Part shown: positions 12,101 to 22,868 of the stretch, in pieces | Layout: every line of letters starts with the position of its first letter | How positions within the stretch are numbered: the first letter of the stretch is position 1 | Assembly: GCA_002118135.1 (NCBI GenBank) | Contig: BDIU01000004.1 | Span: 62,001-126,000, forward strand | Source of the DNA: Trebouxia sp. TZW2008 | Taxonomy: Eukaryota > Chlorophyta > Trebouxiophyceae > Trebouxiales > Trebouxiaceae | Direction of reading: 5' to 3' | Length of the DNA stretch: 64,000 nucleotides | Program-made: the position numbers and the translations under genes | The notes under the pieces: model-generated | What the model was told of the DNA's origin: nothing | The model's input: only the letters and a program-made list of their open reading frames with translations | Database searches by the model: none

Positions 12101-15100
12101 CGAATCAGCCCTAGCCTCTCTTGCCAGAGACATGGTTGCCTCCCAAGCTGGCAGCAGGTGACCATCAGTGCAAACAATGTGCAGTACCTGCAGTTGCCCA
12201 TGCTGCTGTCCTGCCTGCAATGTTGAGCACAGCACAAATTGATTGATTTCGAACTAGCAGCAAAGCAGCCTGCTTGTGGCGGATTAGCCCTGGCCTCTCT
12301 TGCCAGAGTCATGGTTGCCTCGTCAGCTGGCTGCAGGTGACATTCAGAACGATTCCTGTTCTGTTTTTGAAGTATTCTTTGAAAAGGTCTTGGAGGTCAC
12401 CCCCTGTCTTTTCTCTGGAATGGACAGAAATGATCTTGCGACGCCAACAATGTGCGCTGTGTGCAACTGTCTGTTCTGTCAACCACCCTCTGCGTCAGCT
12501 GGCAAGCTGATTTTGCCCAGCATCTTTGTGTCACATATCTTTCTGTGGGTTGATTCATGCATTGAAGGAAAGCGATGCTTGATCTCTAATTTGCTAGAGA
12601 TTGGCATGATGTAAGTGCTTCTGCATAAGCCATGCACCTGTAAATGCAGCACGCCCCTTGCCCCCTTCTTGATTGGTCACCTCTGATTTGAAAGCTTGCA
12701 CAAAATTTAAATGCAGACATGACCGTGTTCTCCATTCAGCATCAGCCATTCCCCTACATCACCTGCAGCAGCGATGCACATATGCTGGATATTTTGCAGA
12801 AATCCTGCATGTCTGTGCCTGCTGCACCGCCCATGGCTGCGTCATGCACTCAGAAGATCTTTGATTCCCATCCAAACCCACAACAATGTCACAGGCGCCA
12901 TGCAGTGTCGTCCATCTGTCCCAGCCCCATCCCTTCCTTCATTCATTCATTCATGCATTCATTCATTCATTCATTCATTCATTTATTCATTCATTCAAAA
13001 TGTCTGCTGGACAGGCTCAGCAGGCCCAGCTAGGTACGTACTGGAGTAATCGACCGTCTCCAACCAGGGAGTTTGGTCACCTCCATGGTGTTGTTCTTGC
13101 AGGCAGTCTGGCAGCAGCAGTCAGAGCAGAAAGCGCAAGGTACAGCCTCAGGACACTGCTGTCTCCTCACACTCTGACAAGCCGACACCCTCATCTGGCA
13201 AGGCTGGGCACAGAGGCGCAAAGCGGCCCCGCGCTGCTGTCACTGCTGACAGCAGTCCTCAGACTGCTGGTGAGCTGGCAGCAGCACAGCGTTTCTGCTG
13301 ATGTCAATGCATGTCATGTATTCTTCCTGCCTGTGTGTATTGAATCAAGGATGCACAAGCACAGCTCATCAAGGAGTGTGAGCTGTGCCAAGCAACCTCG
13401 TCCTGCTGCTGCTGCCGATAGTAGTCCTCAGACTGTTGGTGAGTGGGCATAGTGCTCCTGATGCCTATTTTGCATAACGAGCATTGGAGCAAGCATCTTC
13501 CTCGATTAGCTTTGCCTGTGGCATCTCGAAACGTCTTGCCAGAATCAGGCATGTGTCACATCTTGGGCAGCGAGCAAAGTTTGCCTGGAGCTGCGTTAAG
13601 CCTCTCAGGCTCGCTTCGCTTGAGGTCACTTGGCAACACAGAGACACTCAAGACGCCCCTGTTGTCTATGCAGGTCAAGAGCAGGCAGCAGACAGCAAGT
13701 ACAGCTTGAGCTCAGCAGAAAAGCGTGACATGCGCACCAAGCGCAGAGAGCAGCGCCACAGCATTGACGCCATTCCTGCCAGACATGCTCAGGCTCGGAA
13801 CAGCGGCCTCAGCTCACCCGCTGTTACAGTCAGCAGCCCCATGGCCAGCCAAGGCAGGACTCCTGCTTCTGCCCCTGCAGGAGGGGCAGGCTCCTTGCGC
13901 ACAAGAGCCCCTAGCGCCAGATCTAGGCTGGCAGCACAGTCTGGCCTGTCAGTCAATGCCGCTGATGACTCAGATGAATCTGATGACCAGGCTGTTGCAG
14001 CAGTGCCAATGAGGCACGCTGACGCTGAGCAGAAAGCAGTTCTTGCTGGGCATAAGCGCAAGCGCCAGCAGCAGCATAAGTCTGGGGTCAAGACAGCTTC
14101 ACCTGCAAGAGCAACCCAAAGTGCTGCAGCACAACAGCAGTCAGAGCAGGACGCAAAGACAGAGCAGTCCAGGAGCAGTGACGCAGCCACACCCTCAGAG
14201 ATGAACGCACAGCGTGCTCAAGCCCAGAGCCATGCTGTGCGCAGAGTAGCACAGCACGCACAGCATGCACAGCACGCAGACAGGGACAGCGTGAATGAGC
14301 CAGCTAGCGACAGCTTGCCGTCTGTCCGCCGCACAGGTAGGCAGCGTAAGCTGACTGCAGCCGCCGCAGCAGCAATTGAGGACTTCCCCAGTCTGTACCA
14401 ACAGCCTGCAAGACCGCCTGCACCTGCACACAGAGGCAAAGTGAGCAACCCGAATGGCAACAGTGCATCAAGTGATGAGCAGGCTGACTGGCAAGGCAGA
14501 AGCTCAGCTGCTGCTAAAACATCCAAGCGTAGTCAGTCAAAGCAGGCTCAGGCGCAAGAGACTGCCAGCAATGGTGTGAACACAGTGCAGCTGAGTCAGC
14601 TAGTGCGCTATGGCATACTTCCAGCGGGCAGACATGAGTTCGTTTTCAGACAACGGCATGCTTGCGAGGTTGAGGTTCTGCCAGATGGTGAGTTTGTTTC
14701 TTATCACCTTCTGCTCAATGCTCACCATACAGAGTCACAAAAAGAAAAGACAGCTTGATGCCATCACTCTGGCAAGCATTACAGAAGGTTCTAATAAATA
14801 GAAGCAGCCCTGCTGACAACTCAGTCGGCAGTATGTAGTTTTATTTCACATCCTTCATGTGCTGCTCATGTCTAGTCATGTGCGGCTTGAAGGTTTGATC
14901 ATGTCATTGCAATGCACAGATCATGCTATGCCCCTTGTGCTTGATGCAATTTGATCTCAAGCAATGGCGATGGTGTGCAGGCGACATTCTGTACCAAGGG
15001 GACCTGTATGACACTTTGGCTAAATTTGGCAGAGCAGTATCAGAGGATACGAGTTCTGGTCGGCAGACATGCAATTGCTGGCGTGATATCACTTGGCAAG

Positions 15101-15174
15101 GTCAGAAGCTGGAGTCGTTGAGACAGGCAGCCCATAACAAGTCTCAGCAGGCAAAGAGGCCCCACAGAAAATAA
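6161..15174 (+). CDS. Large low-complexity nuclear-type protein with LRR-like middle and RAMA-like C-terminal domain
   Basis: Eight exons: 6161-7642, 8253-9542, 9950-10138, 11239-11462, 12005-12157, 13103-13269, 13674-14687, 14981-15174. They sum to 4,713 nt, or 1,570 aa. Residues 1 to about 924 are Gln/Ala/Ser/Pro-rich. Residues 925-1113 form an ordered block with LRR-like spacing: VNTLVEVLYIQNFEHG, LTEVLKKGRIWALNAGENFE, TAVAYMYVSEHHL and VIKCVGNMWWNP. Basic, NLS-like segments follow (SRKRKVQ, KRPRA). The C-terminus, LSQLVRYGILPAGRHEFVF then EVLPDGDILYQGDLYDTL and CWRDITWQG, resembles the RAMA domain found with DNA-modification and ParB-like systems. RAMA is a profile-level call from memory of the family pattern. 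The first donor (GTTACA at 7643) is weak but is the one that keeps frame. Upstream exon copies are listed separately. A role in reading modified DNA would be inference. Confidence 0.75.
10188..10361. mobile_element. Pogo-like MITE, copy A
   Basis: A 174-bp element flanked by TA on both sides. The left end is CAGTAATCTCTCGATATAA and the right end is the inverted counterpart of CAGTAACCTCTTGTTATAAG. Several internal motifs of the type TGTCCTTACAT or its near relatives repeat near both ends. CAG...CTG termini with TA target duplication fit the pogo/Tc1-mariner group. It has no coding capacity and lies in intron 3 of the RAMA-like gene. Confidence 0.8.
10471..10640. repeat. 87-bp tandem duplication in an intron
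   Basis: The block starting GCAATGTTTTGCGTT at 10471 is repeated from 10558 with few differences, ending in GTGCTGTTGCATCCAG in both copies. No coding content is seen; it lies in intron 3 of the RAMA-like gene. Confidence 0.85.
10807..10985. mobile_element. Pogo-like MITE, copy B
   Basis: This 179-bp element has termini CAGTAAACTCTCTTTGT and its inverse (ACAAAGAGAGTTTACTG). It has TA on the left and GA on the right, so one target-site base seems mutated. Internal GTCCTTACATTGAG-type motifs match copy A. It lies in the same intron as copy A. Confidence 0.75.
11070..11127 (+). repeat. Decayed upstream copy of exon 4 of the RAMA-like gene
   Basis: GGCATGTTCGATGAGC and the following bases up to AAGGGCCGCAT repeat the first 58 or so bases of the true exon at 11239, 169 bp upstream of it. 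The acceptor is broken (TGCATG in place of TGCAGG) and similarity ends abruptly, so this is an intronic pseudo-exon. Confidence 0.85.
11893..11975 (+). mobile_element. SINE-like dispersed repeat, copy 1 (ATGAA-type tail)
   Basis: GGTTGGAGACAGTTGATTG through CCTAGCTGGGCCTGC is followed by an ATGAAATGAA-like tail. An inverted, roughly 85% similar copy lies at 12999-13074 in the same gene. The simple-repeat tail at one end suggests a SINE or LINE 3' end. No promoter boxes were recognised. Confidence 0.55.
12243..12347 (+). repeat. Decayed downstream copy of the 3' part of exon 5 of the RAMA-like gene
   Basis: The segment covering the last part of exon 5 and its GTGAC donor (12060-12165) recurs about 179 bp downstream, including the CCTCTCTTGCCAGAG block. 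It stays open in one frame but cannot be joined in phase, so it is read as intron. Confidence 0.8.
12938..13074 (-). mobile_element. SINE-like dispersed repeat, copy 2 with (TTCA)n tail
   Basis: A run of ATTC/TTCA tetranucleotides (12938-13000) abuts the unit TGCTGGACAGGCTCAGCAGG to TCTCCAACCAGGG. That unit is the inverse of the repeat at 11893-11962. On the minus strand the simple repeat forms the 3' tail. It ends about 30 bases before the exon 6 acceptor of the RAMA-like gene. Confidence 0.55.
13394..13445 (+). repeat. Decayed downstream copy of the 3' end of exon 6 of the RAMA-like gene
   Basis: The exon 6 end (AGCAGTCCTCAGACTGCTG followed by GTGAGC) recurs 169 bp downstream as AGTAGTCCTCAGACTGTTG followed by GTGAGT. 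The donor still looks usable, so it is a candidate cryptic splice site. Confidence 0.8.
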
Positions 15175-15660
15175 ACATCTGACTTCAGCTTGAGCCCTGC
15201 ATAATTCAGTCTGGATGCAAGGCCACTGTACAAACTCTTCAGCTGCTGCGTGCATAAGGATTATCAATGCATGCAGTCACCCGAACGTGTCTGTGCACCA
15301 GCATACCAAGCAGTTTGCCCGCAGACACCAGGCTGCAACCTTTCAGAGAGCTTTTGATTTTGTTTCATCATGTGCTCAGTCAAAACAAGTATTCTGACAG
15401 CTCTGTCAATGTTGTCATGCACATGTATACAGTGCATCTGTAAGTCTGTATAAACTGTGCTTGGAGCTGTGTTGCAGCAGTGTGGTGCAAAAAAGCAAAC
15501 AGATCGAATAAGGCTGCTCAGCTGTTCGTTGATTGAGTCACATGAAGCTCTTACTGATGTTTGCAGCACATGACGTAACATCAGCACACAGCTGCCGCAC
15601 ATCTCTGATACTGTTAAACATCTCTGTCAAAATGGCTTCTGTCTCATCGGAAGTCCCATA
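15175..15660. other. Tail-to-tail intergenic region
   Basis: It separates the stop codons of the RAMA-like gene (+) and the UBA gene (-). No gene or strong repeat was recognised; it should hold both 3' UTRs. Confidence 0.5.
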
Positions 15661-16531
15661 TCATGTAGATGCACCAAGACATGCTTCAGTTGCTTCTGTG
15701 ATGTCATCTGGGTATGCAATCAAAGCGCCTGTCACTGTTTCTGATGAGAACCCCATGGACTTTAAATTGCTGTAGTCTTCAAGCCACTTGAGTACCTGCA
15801 GCCGCAACAGCAGTGATCAGGCTATGCAGTAAGCACCAAGGGTCTGAATGCAGCCAGAGCAATTGTGGTCAAATGTGCTGAAAGCAAATCACTTGCTGTT
15901 GGTGGCAGCGAACTGAAGACAGACGGCAATGCAGATGGCTAGGCATGCCCATTTACTTTGGCATGGGCAAATGTCTGTAGACACTCTGTTGCCCAAGATA
16001 TGTAGGCAGATGACAAGTGCAGGCAAGCACCTGAGAGTCTCTGTCTTCTGTCGTTGTCACAGCAAGCAAGGCCATGACAACAGCCTCACGCTCATGACCT
16101 AGTTGTTCATAGCGCTGCACGTCAAGTGCGGCTGACTCATCCACCACAATACTGGTTGATGTCTCAGCCTCTGTTGAAAAGTCTTGCAGAATCTGATGTT
16201 CAAAATCGAAGGCTTGCACATAGTCTGTCCTGGGTATATTGCCTGTTTCAGAACTGATCATAACCTGCCATGCAGTGGCAAGCTTAACTGCAGGTTACAG
16301 TGGTGGACATGTATGGCAAGGACAAGGCTTTACCGGCGGTGACACCGACAAGTGCTCTGCTATCTGCACTCGCAACACGGGCAGGGCGCTGCCTATGCTG
16401 GACGCAGATGCAAGCTGTGCAGGCCCATTTGCATAGCTCCTTGTATCCCTGTTGCTGGGTCCTGCCTGTTGTGGGGGTGGATATGCGCCAGCAGATGAGC
16501 CAGTGCTGTTACTGTGGATGGTTGGATACAT
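15661..16531 (-). CDS. Plant-type protein with C-terminal UBA-like domain
   Basis: Three exons: 16531-16334, 16264-16031, 15795-15661; all phase 0, giving 188 aa. The N-terminus is low complexity and rich in Ser, Pro, Gly and Tyr. It leads to ALPVLRVQIAEHLSVSPPV, then PRTDYVQAFDFEHQILQDF, ALDVQRYEQLGHEREAVVMA, and a C-terminal LKSMGFSSETVTGALIAYPD followed by DITEATEACL, which has the MGF and helix spacing of a UBA domain. This order matches a plant family annotated as ubiquitin-associated/EF1B-type proteins (the At5g53330 type, from memory). It is expected to bind ubiquitin or ubiquitin-like partners, but no partner can be read from the sequence. It lies head-to-head with the hexosaminidase. 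Confidence 0.85.
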
Positions 16532-17113
16532 GTGTCACCAAAGCTGAATGCAGTCAAGTGCAGAGGTACTGCTAACGCCTGTCGGGCAGATCTCTTCTCC
16601 GGCTGTTAAGCTCACAACTGAACACACAGATCGGCCTACAGCAAGTCGTGCCCCTCGCGGGTCAGCAAAGACGTTGACAACAGTCACCACGCGCAAGCAA
16701 ACAACAAGGTGTCGTTTGTTCACAAGCTTATCGCGTGCACGTCCAGTCCAAGCGTTCAGCTTTGAGACAAGGGACAAAAGGCACAGCGAAGAAGCAGAAG
16801 ATCAGAGCGTGCTGCTGCCTGAAGGTGCACGTGATCACCTAAACAGCCCACGTGCTGTACCTAGTACTCCCAGGCGGCAAGGTACGAGTGGGTCAGCTTG
16901 ACAACCACTATCGGCACCGAAGAACAGGTCAACAACTTGTGAGTAGAACTGAGCTGCAACCACCGGTGCTCAACTGCACATTGCGATCCAACGCTCACCA
17001 GGGCTGGCGTTCACAGACCCGCTTGCAAGCCATCGGAGACGGCACTTGCTCAGAAGTCGGTCGAGGAGGGTCTGAGCTGAGGTTGAAGCGCGCTCACAAG
17101 TGCAGTCATCGTC
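16532..17113. promoter_or_regulatory. CpG-rich head-to-head promoter region
   Basis: These 582 bases lie between the divergent ATGs at 16531 (-) and 17114 (+). CpG is clearly denser here (for example around 16640-16760 and 16860-17090) than in the flanking introns. No coding frame fits splice signals. It is read as a shared promoter region from position and composition. Confidence 0.5.
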
Positions 17114-20100
17114 ATGGGCATCATCCCTGCTCCGGTTGCGTACGAGAGCAGGGACGGAGAGCACACGCTAGTTGATCAAGTAAACATATCCTGTGACGGC
17201 AAAGGCACAGACGCTGTGGGACGGTACTTGGCCGACTTGCTGGAGGAGCGATACGAGCTTCAGGCAGATGTTGACATTGCATCGCCATCTGGATCGGGAG
17301 GCGACGGCGACATACAGCTGACCCGTGTCATTGAGCCACTAGACAGTTTGGCAAATCTGGCAGTACCCAGCGAAGCTTATGAACTGGAAATCACAGATGT
17401 TGCCATCGTGATTCGAGCTATGGAGAATCACGGCCTCTTCAATGGCATACAAACCTTGATACAACTGCTCCCAGCGGCTGCTACCCTAGACGCCATCACC
17501 TTGCAGTGCGTCAAGGTAAGGCATCAGCCATTTGCAAACTGCTCGAGTGCAACCAGTGCATGAGCTCAAAGGCGCAACATGGAGGCTTCTACATCACAAT
17601 CTGATCGAATCGATTGTGATTTGCAGATCACAGACTCCCCAAGGTTTGCATGGCGGGGGGTGTTGCTGGATGTTGGCAGGCATTACTTTTCAGTAGATTT
17701 TCATAAAAAGTTCCTCGACGCAATGGCTTTCCACAAAATGAACAAGTTTCATTGGCACCTTACAGAAGATCAGGTATCTCTTGCGGAGCTCATGCATGCA
17801 TGACATTCTGAAGGACACACGCACACTCATGTGTAAGGCATCAGGTTTTGGAAAGCCTAAGCGTAAATGATTACCAATGCAGGGTTGGAGATTAGAGGTG
17901 AAGAGTTATCCCAGATTGACAGAGCACGGCGCATGGCGTGGTAGAGAAGGTTTGCAGTATGGAGGCTTTTACACACAAGAAGAGGTGACTCTAGCTTGCC
18001 TTAAGCCTATCATACCAAACGGCATGTCATAATGCTCATGATTTCTGACAGTGCATTGTGCGTTCCACACTCAACAAACAGTGTTTTCGAGTTTTCTTAT
18101 GCCGGCTACATGAACGTGGCACATCACATGGCTGATATGTTCTGACAAATTGAATTGTACAGTACGGTGGTCTGTACACACAGGAATAGCAGATTCCAAA
18201 CTGCCATACGTCTGTCGTAACAGCCTGCTACATCACTTTGCTGTTGCGTTCTCATAGATTGACACTGACTCAATGTTGCATATCAGCACAATGTCAGAGT
18301 CAGAGCTTGCAGACAATCAAGAATGCAACCTGCATGCCGCCTGCCCAGAAGGAAATCACACAGATCTCAGAGTTACACCAGGAGACAGGTCAATTCAGTG
18401 GATTTTACCTAAACTCCATGCGCAATGCACTGGCGCAAACTGCAAGCCCATGCACTCCAACGCAAGCCCCACCAACACCCTGCACCGGGTTTACAGGTGA
18501 AGGAGGTTCTGGCTTACGCAGCGCAGAGATTCATTGACGTTGTCCCTGAAATAGAACTGCCAGGTCACTGTGGCGCGGCGCTTGCGTCATATCCCTATCT
18601 GGGTTGCCGAGGTAATGCATCAGCCAATCAATGGATTTTTACTGTCATAGAGACCCAACAGTTTGCTCAGGCAGCGCCAGCTGTTTCTGATGCAAGCTAC
18701 CCAATCACAGCTGACAACATGTTCACTGTTCCAGTGCTGTCAATTTGGCATATCTCATCGCAAACTTACTGTCTTGCTCACTTGCTTGCATGTCCCCACA
18801 CAACAGTTGGCACGTGTTGATGGTGGATCTAGCGTCTGCACAGTATCTGACTCTTTGCCTAGCAAAACCAAAATCAGTGGAACCCCTCACCTTGCTGAAA
18901 AGCTTCTCTCAGGGAAAGATTGTTCTCGAAAAGACTCTACCCTGAAAACTAGAAAAGACTTTCAAAACTGTAAAGTATCAACAGGTATGAAAAATATTTG
19001 ATGTCATGAGCTGCTGCCCAGCAGGAAAGTCAGTACAGGGCAGATCTGATCAGCTGTTTCATCATTGCTTGCCAGCAAACTTGCATGCAGACAACCTTTA
19101 TCAAACCAAGCTGGCATGTGAGTGCTCAGGTGATGTGACAGAGATGCCGATACACTGGGGTGTGCACAAGGATGTGTACTGCGCCAATTCGGATGTATCG
19201 CATTCTCGACTGTCTTGGGAAATGCCATGGCTCGCATACGGACGCATGCCAAGATTGATTTCAAACAAGCATGCCAATAGATCTACAACAAAGAGATTTG
19301 GGGCCAAATTGAGTTGATTATGCACCACAACTGTGATGTGTGGGTGCTCAGGTGATGTGACGGAGGTGCCTGTGCACTGGGGCGTGCATGAGGATGTGTA
19401 CTGCGCCGGCAAGGAGAGCACCTTCAACTTCCTGGAAGGTGTCTTGAAGGAGGTCATCAGCCTGTTTCCCAGCCAGTATATTCACATTGGCGGGGACGAG
19501 GTATGCAACAATGCCTTTCATTTGATTGCAAGTTATGTCCTATTTGTTTGTGGCAATCCATTCGTATGTGCACATGCCTCATGACATGCTTCACATTCAG
19601 CAGTTGCATTGTGCTGAAAAAGGTTGCTTTGGCAAAGAATAGTTGGTTGCAAAACTGGTATATGACAACCTGCGCTTAATCTCCTGGGGTCACAGGTAAG
19701 GCTGTCAGATTCACAAAATGCACAGTTCTGACAGCAGCTGTATGCAGAGCTTGCCAAAGTCACCATCAAGACAGTTCGCCATGTTTCTGCTTGAGTTACT
19801 GACTGGCAGTCATGCACTGACCTGCAGCGTTTGCCTGCAGTGCCCAAAGACCCGATGGCGCAGCTGTCCAGCTTGCCAGCGCCGCATCCAAGAACAGGAG
19901 CTAGAAGACGAGTATGAGCTACAAAGCTGGTTCATCCGGCGAATCAACCGCTTCCTTTCAGCTCAGGGCAAGCAGCTGATTGGCTGGGATGAAATTCTGG
20001 AAGGAGGCTTGGCCCAAGGAGCTTGTGTCATGTCCTGGCGAGTGAGTCATCCACTAGTGCAGTTGCAGCATGTGAACAGCAAGAGTCAACAAGAAGAGGA

Positions 20101-22001
20101 TTTTGCATCTGGCGTCATGATGGGAGCTCTTGTCAGTAGAGACAGCCCCCAACTCAGACGAACAATTGCCTGTGTTGGGGCGCGGTGTTGACAATTGCTG
20201 AGTCTCAATAAGTGCAGGAATTGTAGTACATTCTAATGAGCTTTGCCACATTTGCACAGTATGAGCAGGATTGTAAGACAGCACAAAAGTACTTTAAGTG
20301 GCCATGCAATGCAGGGGATCATAGGGGGAGTACGAGCAGCAAGGGGAGGTCACGATGTCATCATGTCCCCAACCAGCCATTGCTACTTTGACTACAAGCA
20401 GTCCATGAGGTCAGCTAAGCAGGGTGCATGTATTGATTGCAGTAGGCTATCATATACACATAGCATGCCTGGTCTCATTGCAAACATGTTCACCTCATCA
20501 GTTGAAACTCGAGAGCGCAGTATCTTTGACACGCATACCTGCATTTCATGCAGTCTGAGGTGCAGTGCATCTTGCTCAATATGGCTGCAAAGGTCTCATT
20601 GTAGATGGATGCCTGACAACATGATGCACTGCGAGAGAAATTTGTCATGTGCATGTTCATGCGGCTCGCCTTCTTCCACATGTTGCGTGCCACTTGTGAG
20701 TGTTCAGCTCCTGGCCACACATAAAAAGATCACAAGCCATCCAGCAAGATCTCAAAGCATATAATTGCTGTCATGATGGGCTCAGTCATTGCTGCAAAGC
20801 TTTGATCTTTTTTTTGCGTGAACATCCCGCAGTGTGCAGGAGTCTTGCATCTTGTCTTTGACACGTTATAGGAGCCATGTTCTCACCCAGGACTTTTAAA
20901 TCGCTCTGATCAATTTCTTCTGGGAGCCACTTTCACCTTGATGCTTCATGCAAATGTTCTGTTGTGCAGGTCTGATGAGCCTGGTGCCTGGTACGCAATG
21001 CTTCCCCTAGAAACAGTATATGCCTTTGACCCAGTGCCTCCTGAGCCTCAGCATGAAGACTCAGCCACCGCCATGTCCAGAAGTGGCGATGCTGACTCTG
21101 ATGGTTCAGCCATGGATGTTGAAGCAGGCTCAAGCGGGGTGGGAGATGGAGGGGGAGTGTCACACACCCCTGCCTATGCTGACTGGACATTGCCTGCCCA
21201 AGATGCTCATCACATCATTGGGGGACAGGTGAGATTTTGAGGGTTGGCACATCATTTGCTGCCTGCACTAGAGTGGTTGATTTGTACTAGAGTGGTTGAT
21301 GGGAAGCGAGGCGTCAAAGACGGAGATGCACACCACATCGTTGGTGGACAGGCAAGAGTCTGACATCTGGCAGTTCATTTGCTGCCTGTGATGGAGTGCT
21401 TTGTAATGAACAGAAAGAGGGAGGGTTTGGGTGGGGTTGGGGGGAGGGGCCAGGTATTGGTGTGCGGTGTCATACATTTCTGCCTATGTTGACTAGAAAG
21501 TGCCTGCGCAGGATGCAAACCACATTGGGGGGGAACAGGCAGGCATTGGCATTGATCATGTGCTGTCTGTGCTTGACAAGAAGAAAACTGTACTGCAGCA
21601 CTGCAGCTACTGTGCTGAGCATGGTGGCTTCCTATCTGTCTCAAACTGTGAAGTTGTGAGAACAGCAAGGCTGCTCTTCCTCTGCTTGCCTATTGAATCA
21701 TGCGCAACCTCTTTGCCTCTTCTCAATTCATATGCATGGCATGCAAGAACAGGAGCCCAAAGCGAGCTCATTATCAGGACGCCCCATCAGCGTGAGCAAT
21801 GTTTTGCAGGCAAATGTATGGACAGAGTACATCAGTGACGAGGACACAATAGAGTATATGACGTTTCCAAGGTTGGCTGCCTTGTCAGAAGCTGTATGGT
21901 CCACGAAAGCCAACAAAGACTGGGCTGATTTCAAGTCTCGATTGCCAAGTTTCATGAAGCATGTGGAATCTATGGGCAACAAGTCACGGTCTTTAACCTG
22001 A
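17114..22001 (+). CDS. Beta-N-acetylhexosaminidase, glycoside hydrolase family 20
   Basis: Nine exons: 17114-17515, 17627-17773, 17883-17984, 18497-18611, 19352-19500, 19841-20041, 20315-20409, 20970-21228, 21810-22001; 554 aa, typical for the family. The ATG is chosen because in-frame TGA codons lie just upstream. No clear signal peptide is visible. GH20 signatures in order: SPRFAWRGVLLDVGRHYFS, NKFHWHLTEDQGWRLEVKSY, the catalytic HIGGDE (Asp-Glu pair at about 304-305), RWRSCPACQ, LIGWDEILEGG, ANVWTEYI and FPRLAALSEAVW. It should release terminal GlcNAc/GalNAc from glycans or chitin fragments. Exon 8 adds an acidic Ser/Gly-rich insertion of about 45 residues before HHIIGGQ, unusual for the fold. 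Exons 3, 5 and 8 have junction copies in their neighbouring introns (separate entries). Confidence 0.93.
18160..19187 (+). repeat. Decayed junction copies of hexosaminidase exons 3 and 5
   Basis: At 18160-18189 the end of exon 3 (from 17955, CAGTATGGAGG to GAAGAG) recurs as CAGTACGGTGG to GAATAG, 205 bp downstream and with a stop. At 19115-19187 the start of exon 5 is copied 222 bp upstream of the true one, encoding GDVTEMPIHWGVHKDVYCA with an intact CAG acceptor. The exon 5 copy could act as a cryptic exon but has no matching donor. Confidence 0.85.
21229..21560 (+). repeat. Two downstream copies of the exon 8 end of the hexosaminidase gene
   Basis: The exon end encoding DAHHIIGGQ and its following intron start (21200-21260) recur near 21324 (GATGCACACCACATCGTTGG, then GGACAG followed by GCAAG) and near 21510 (GATGCAAACCACATTGGGGG). 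The copies differ by several bases. The second carries a GCAAG donor-like motif, the third an indel. Confidence 0.8.
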
Positions 22002-22868
22002 TTGTTATTTTTTGGGCGTACTTGATTAGCAGGTGCTGCAGGGTGTGTCCTGTACAATAAAGCGCTTACAGAGCGCTGTTGTTACTGAAGTATGCTACGC
22101 CTGCTTTGTTCGGTGGCATCACCTCGTTCACTTCAACTTGCGTGAACAACTACTTGCCTGGGGTATCTAGAAAGGGTTGCAACAATGACACGTTCCAGCA
22201 AGACATGCATTGCCGTTGTGATACTTCATGGCCTTGAACTGATACTGTGAAAGGAACTGGTGTCCATTCAGCGTCTGAAGTCAACTAATCGACAGTGTTT
22301 TAGTTCAACTTGACCTCGAGCCCTTATGTCAATTATTACACTGTCACACTACTGTGGCCATAAAAGTCGATGGCTATGCCACTTAGTGACGCGTAAATGC
22401 CTGGGTGCGAGTGAGGTATGTAGCATTACATTGATAGGATGCAAAACCATGCATATGCTGACACACAGTGCCGTATGTACACTGTTCGAAAACAAAGCTC
22501 AGGCTTGCTTGACTCATCACCTAGGCTCTGATCATATACAATGACCTGGAATGTGTACACTTGCAAGCAGCCCGAGGAGAAAATAGGGTGTGCAACAAAC
22601 TCCTGATGGGAAACATGGAGGAAACGAAATGCTGTGTTGTACAGTTTTATACATTGTGATGCCGTGTCAGCATGGCCTTGATTTGACCACCAGCCTCACC
22701 CTCACCCTCAAAGAGCATCATGGAGCCTGACTGTCAGTATATGCGAGTGTGCTCTGGCGAGGATCACAGTCAAAGCCAGGGCATACAGTATATGTGATGA
22801 TTCAGGCAAGGCAGCACAGGCCTAAGCAGCCGCCAACCCGTAACCCGTTGGTGGCAATGTACCAACAG
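22002..22868. other. Tail-to-tail intergenic region
   Basis: It lies between the hexosaminidase stop (+) and the NYC1 stop (-). An AATAAA-like element near 22057 may serve the hexosaminidase mRNA, and a short CACCCT-rich run lies near 22690. Nothing else was recognised. Confidence 0.5.
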
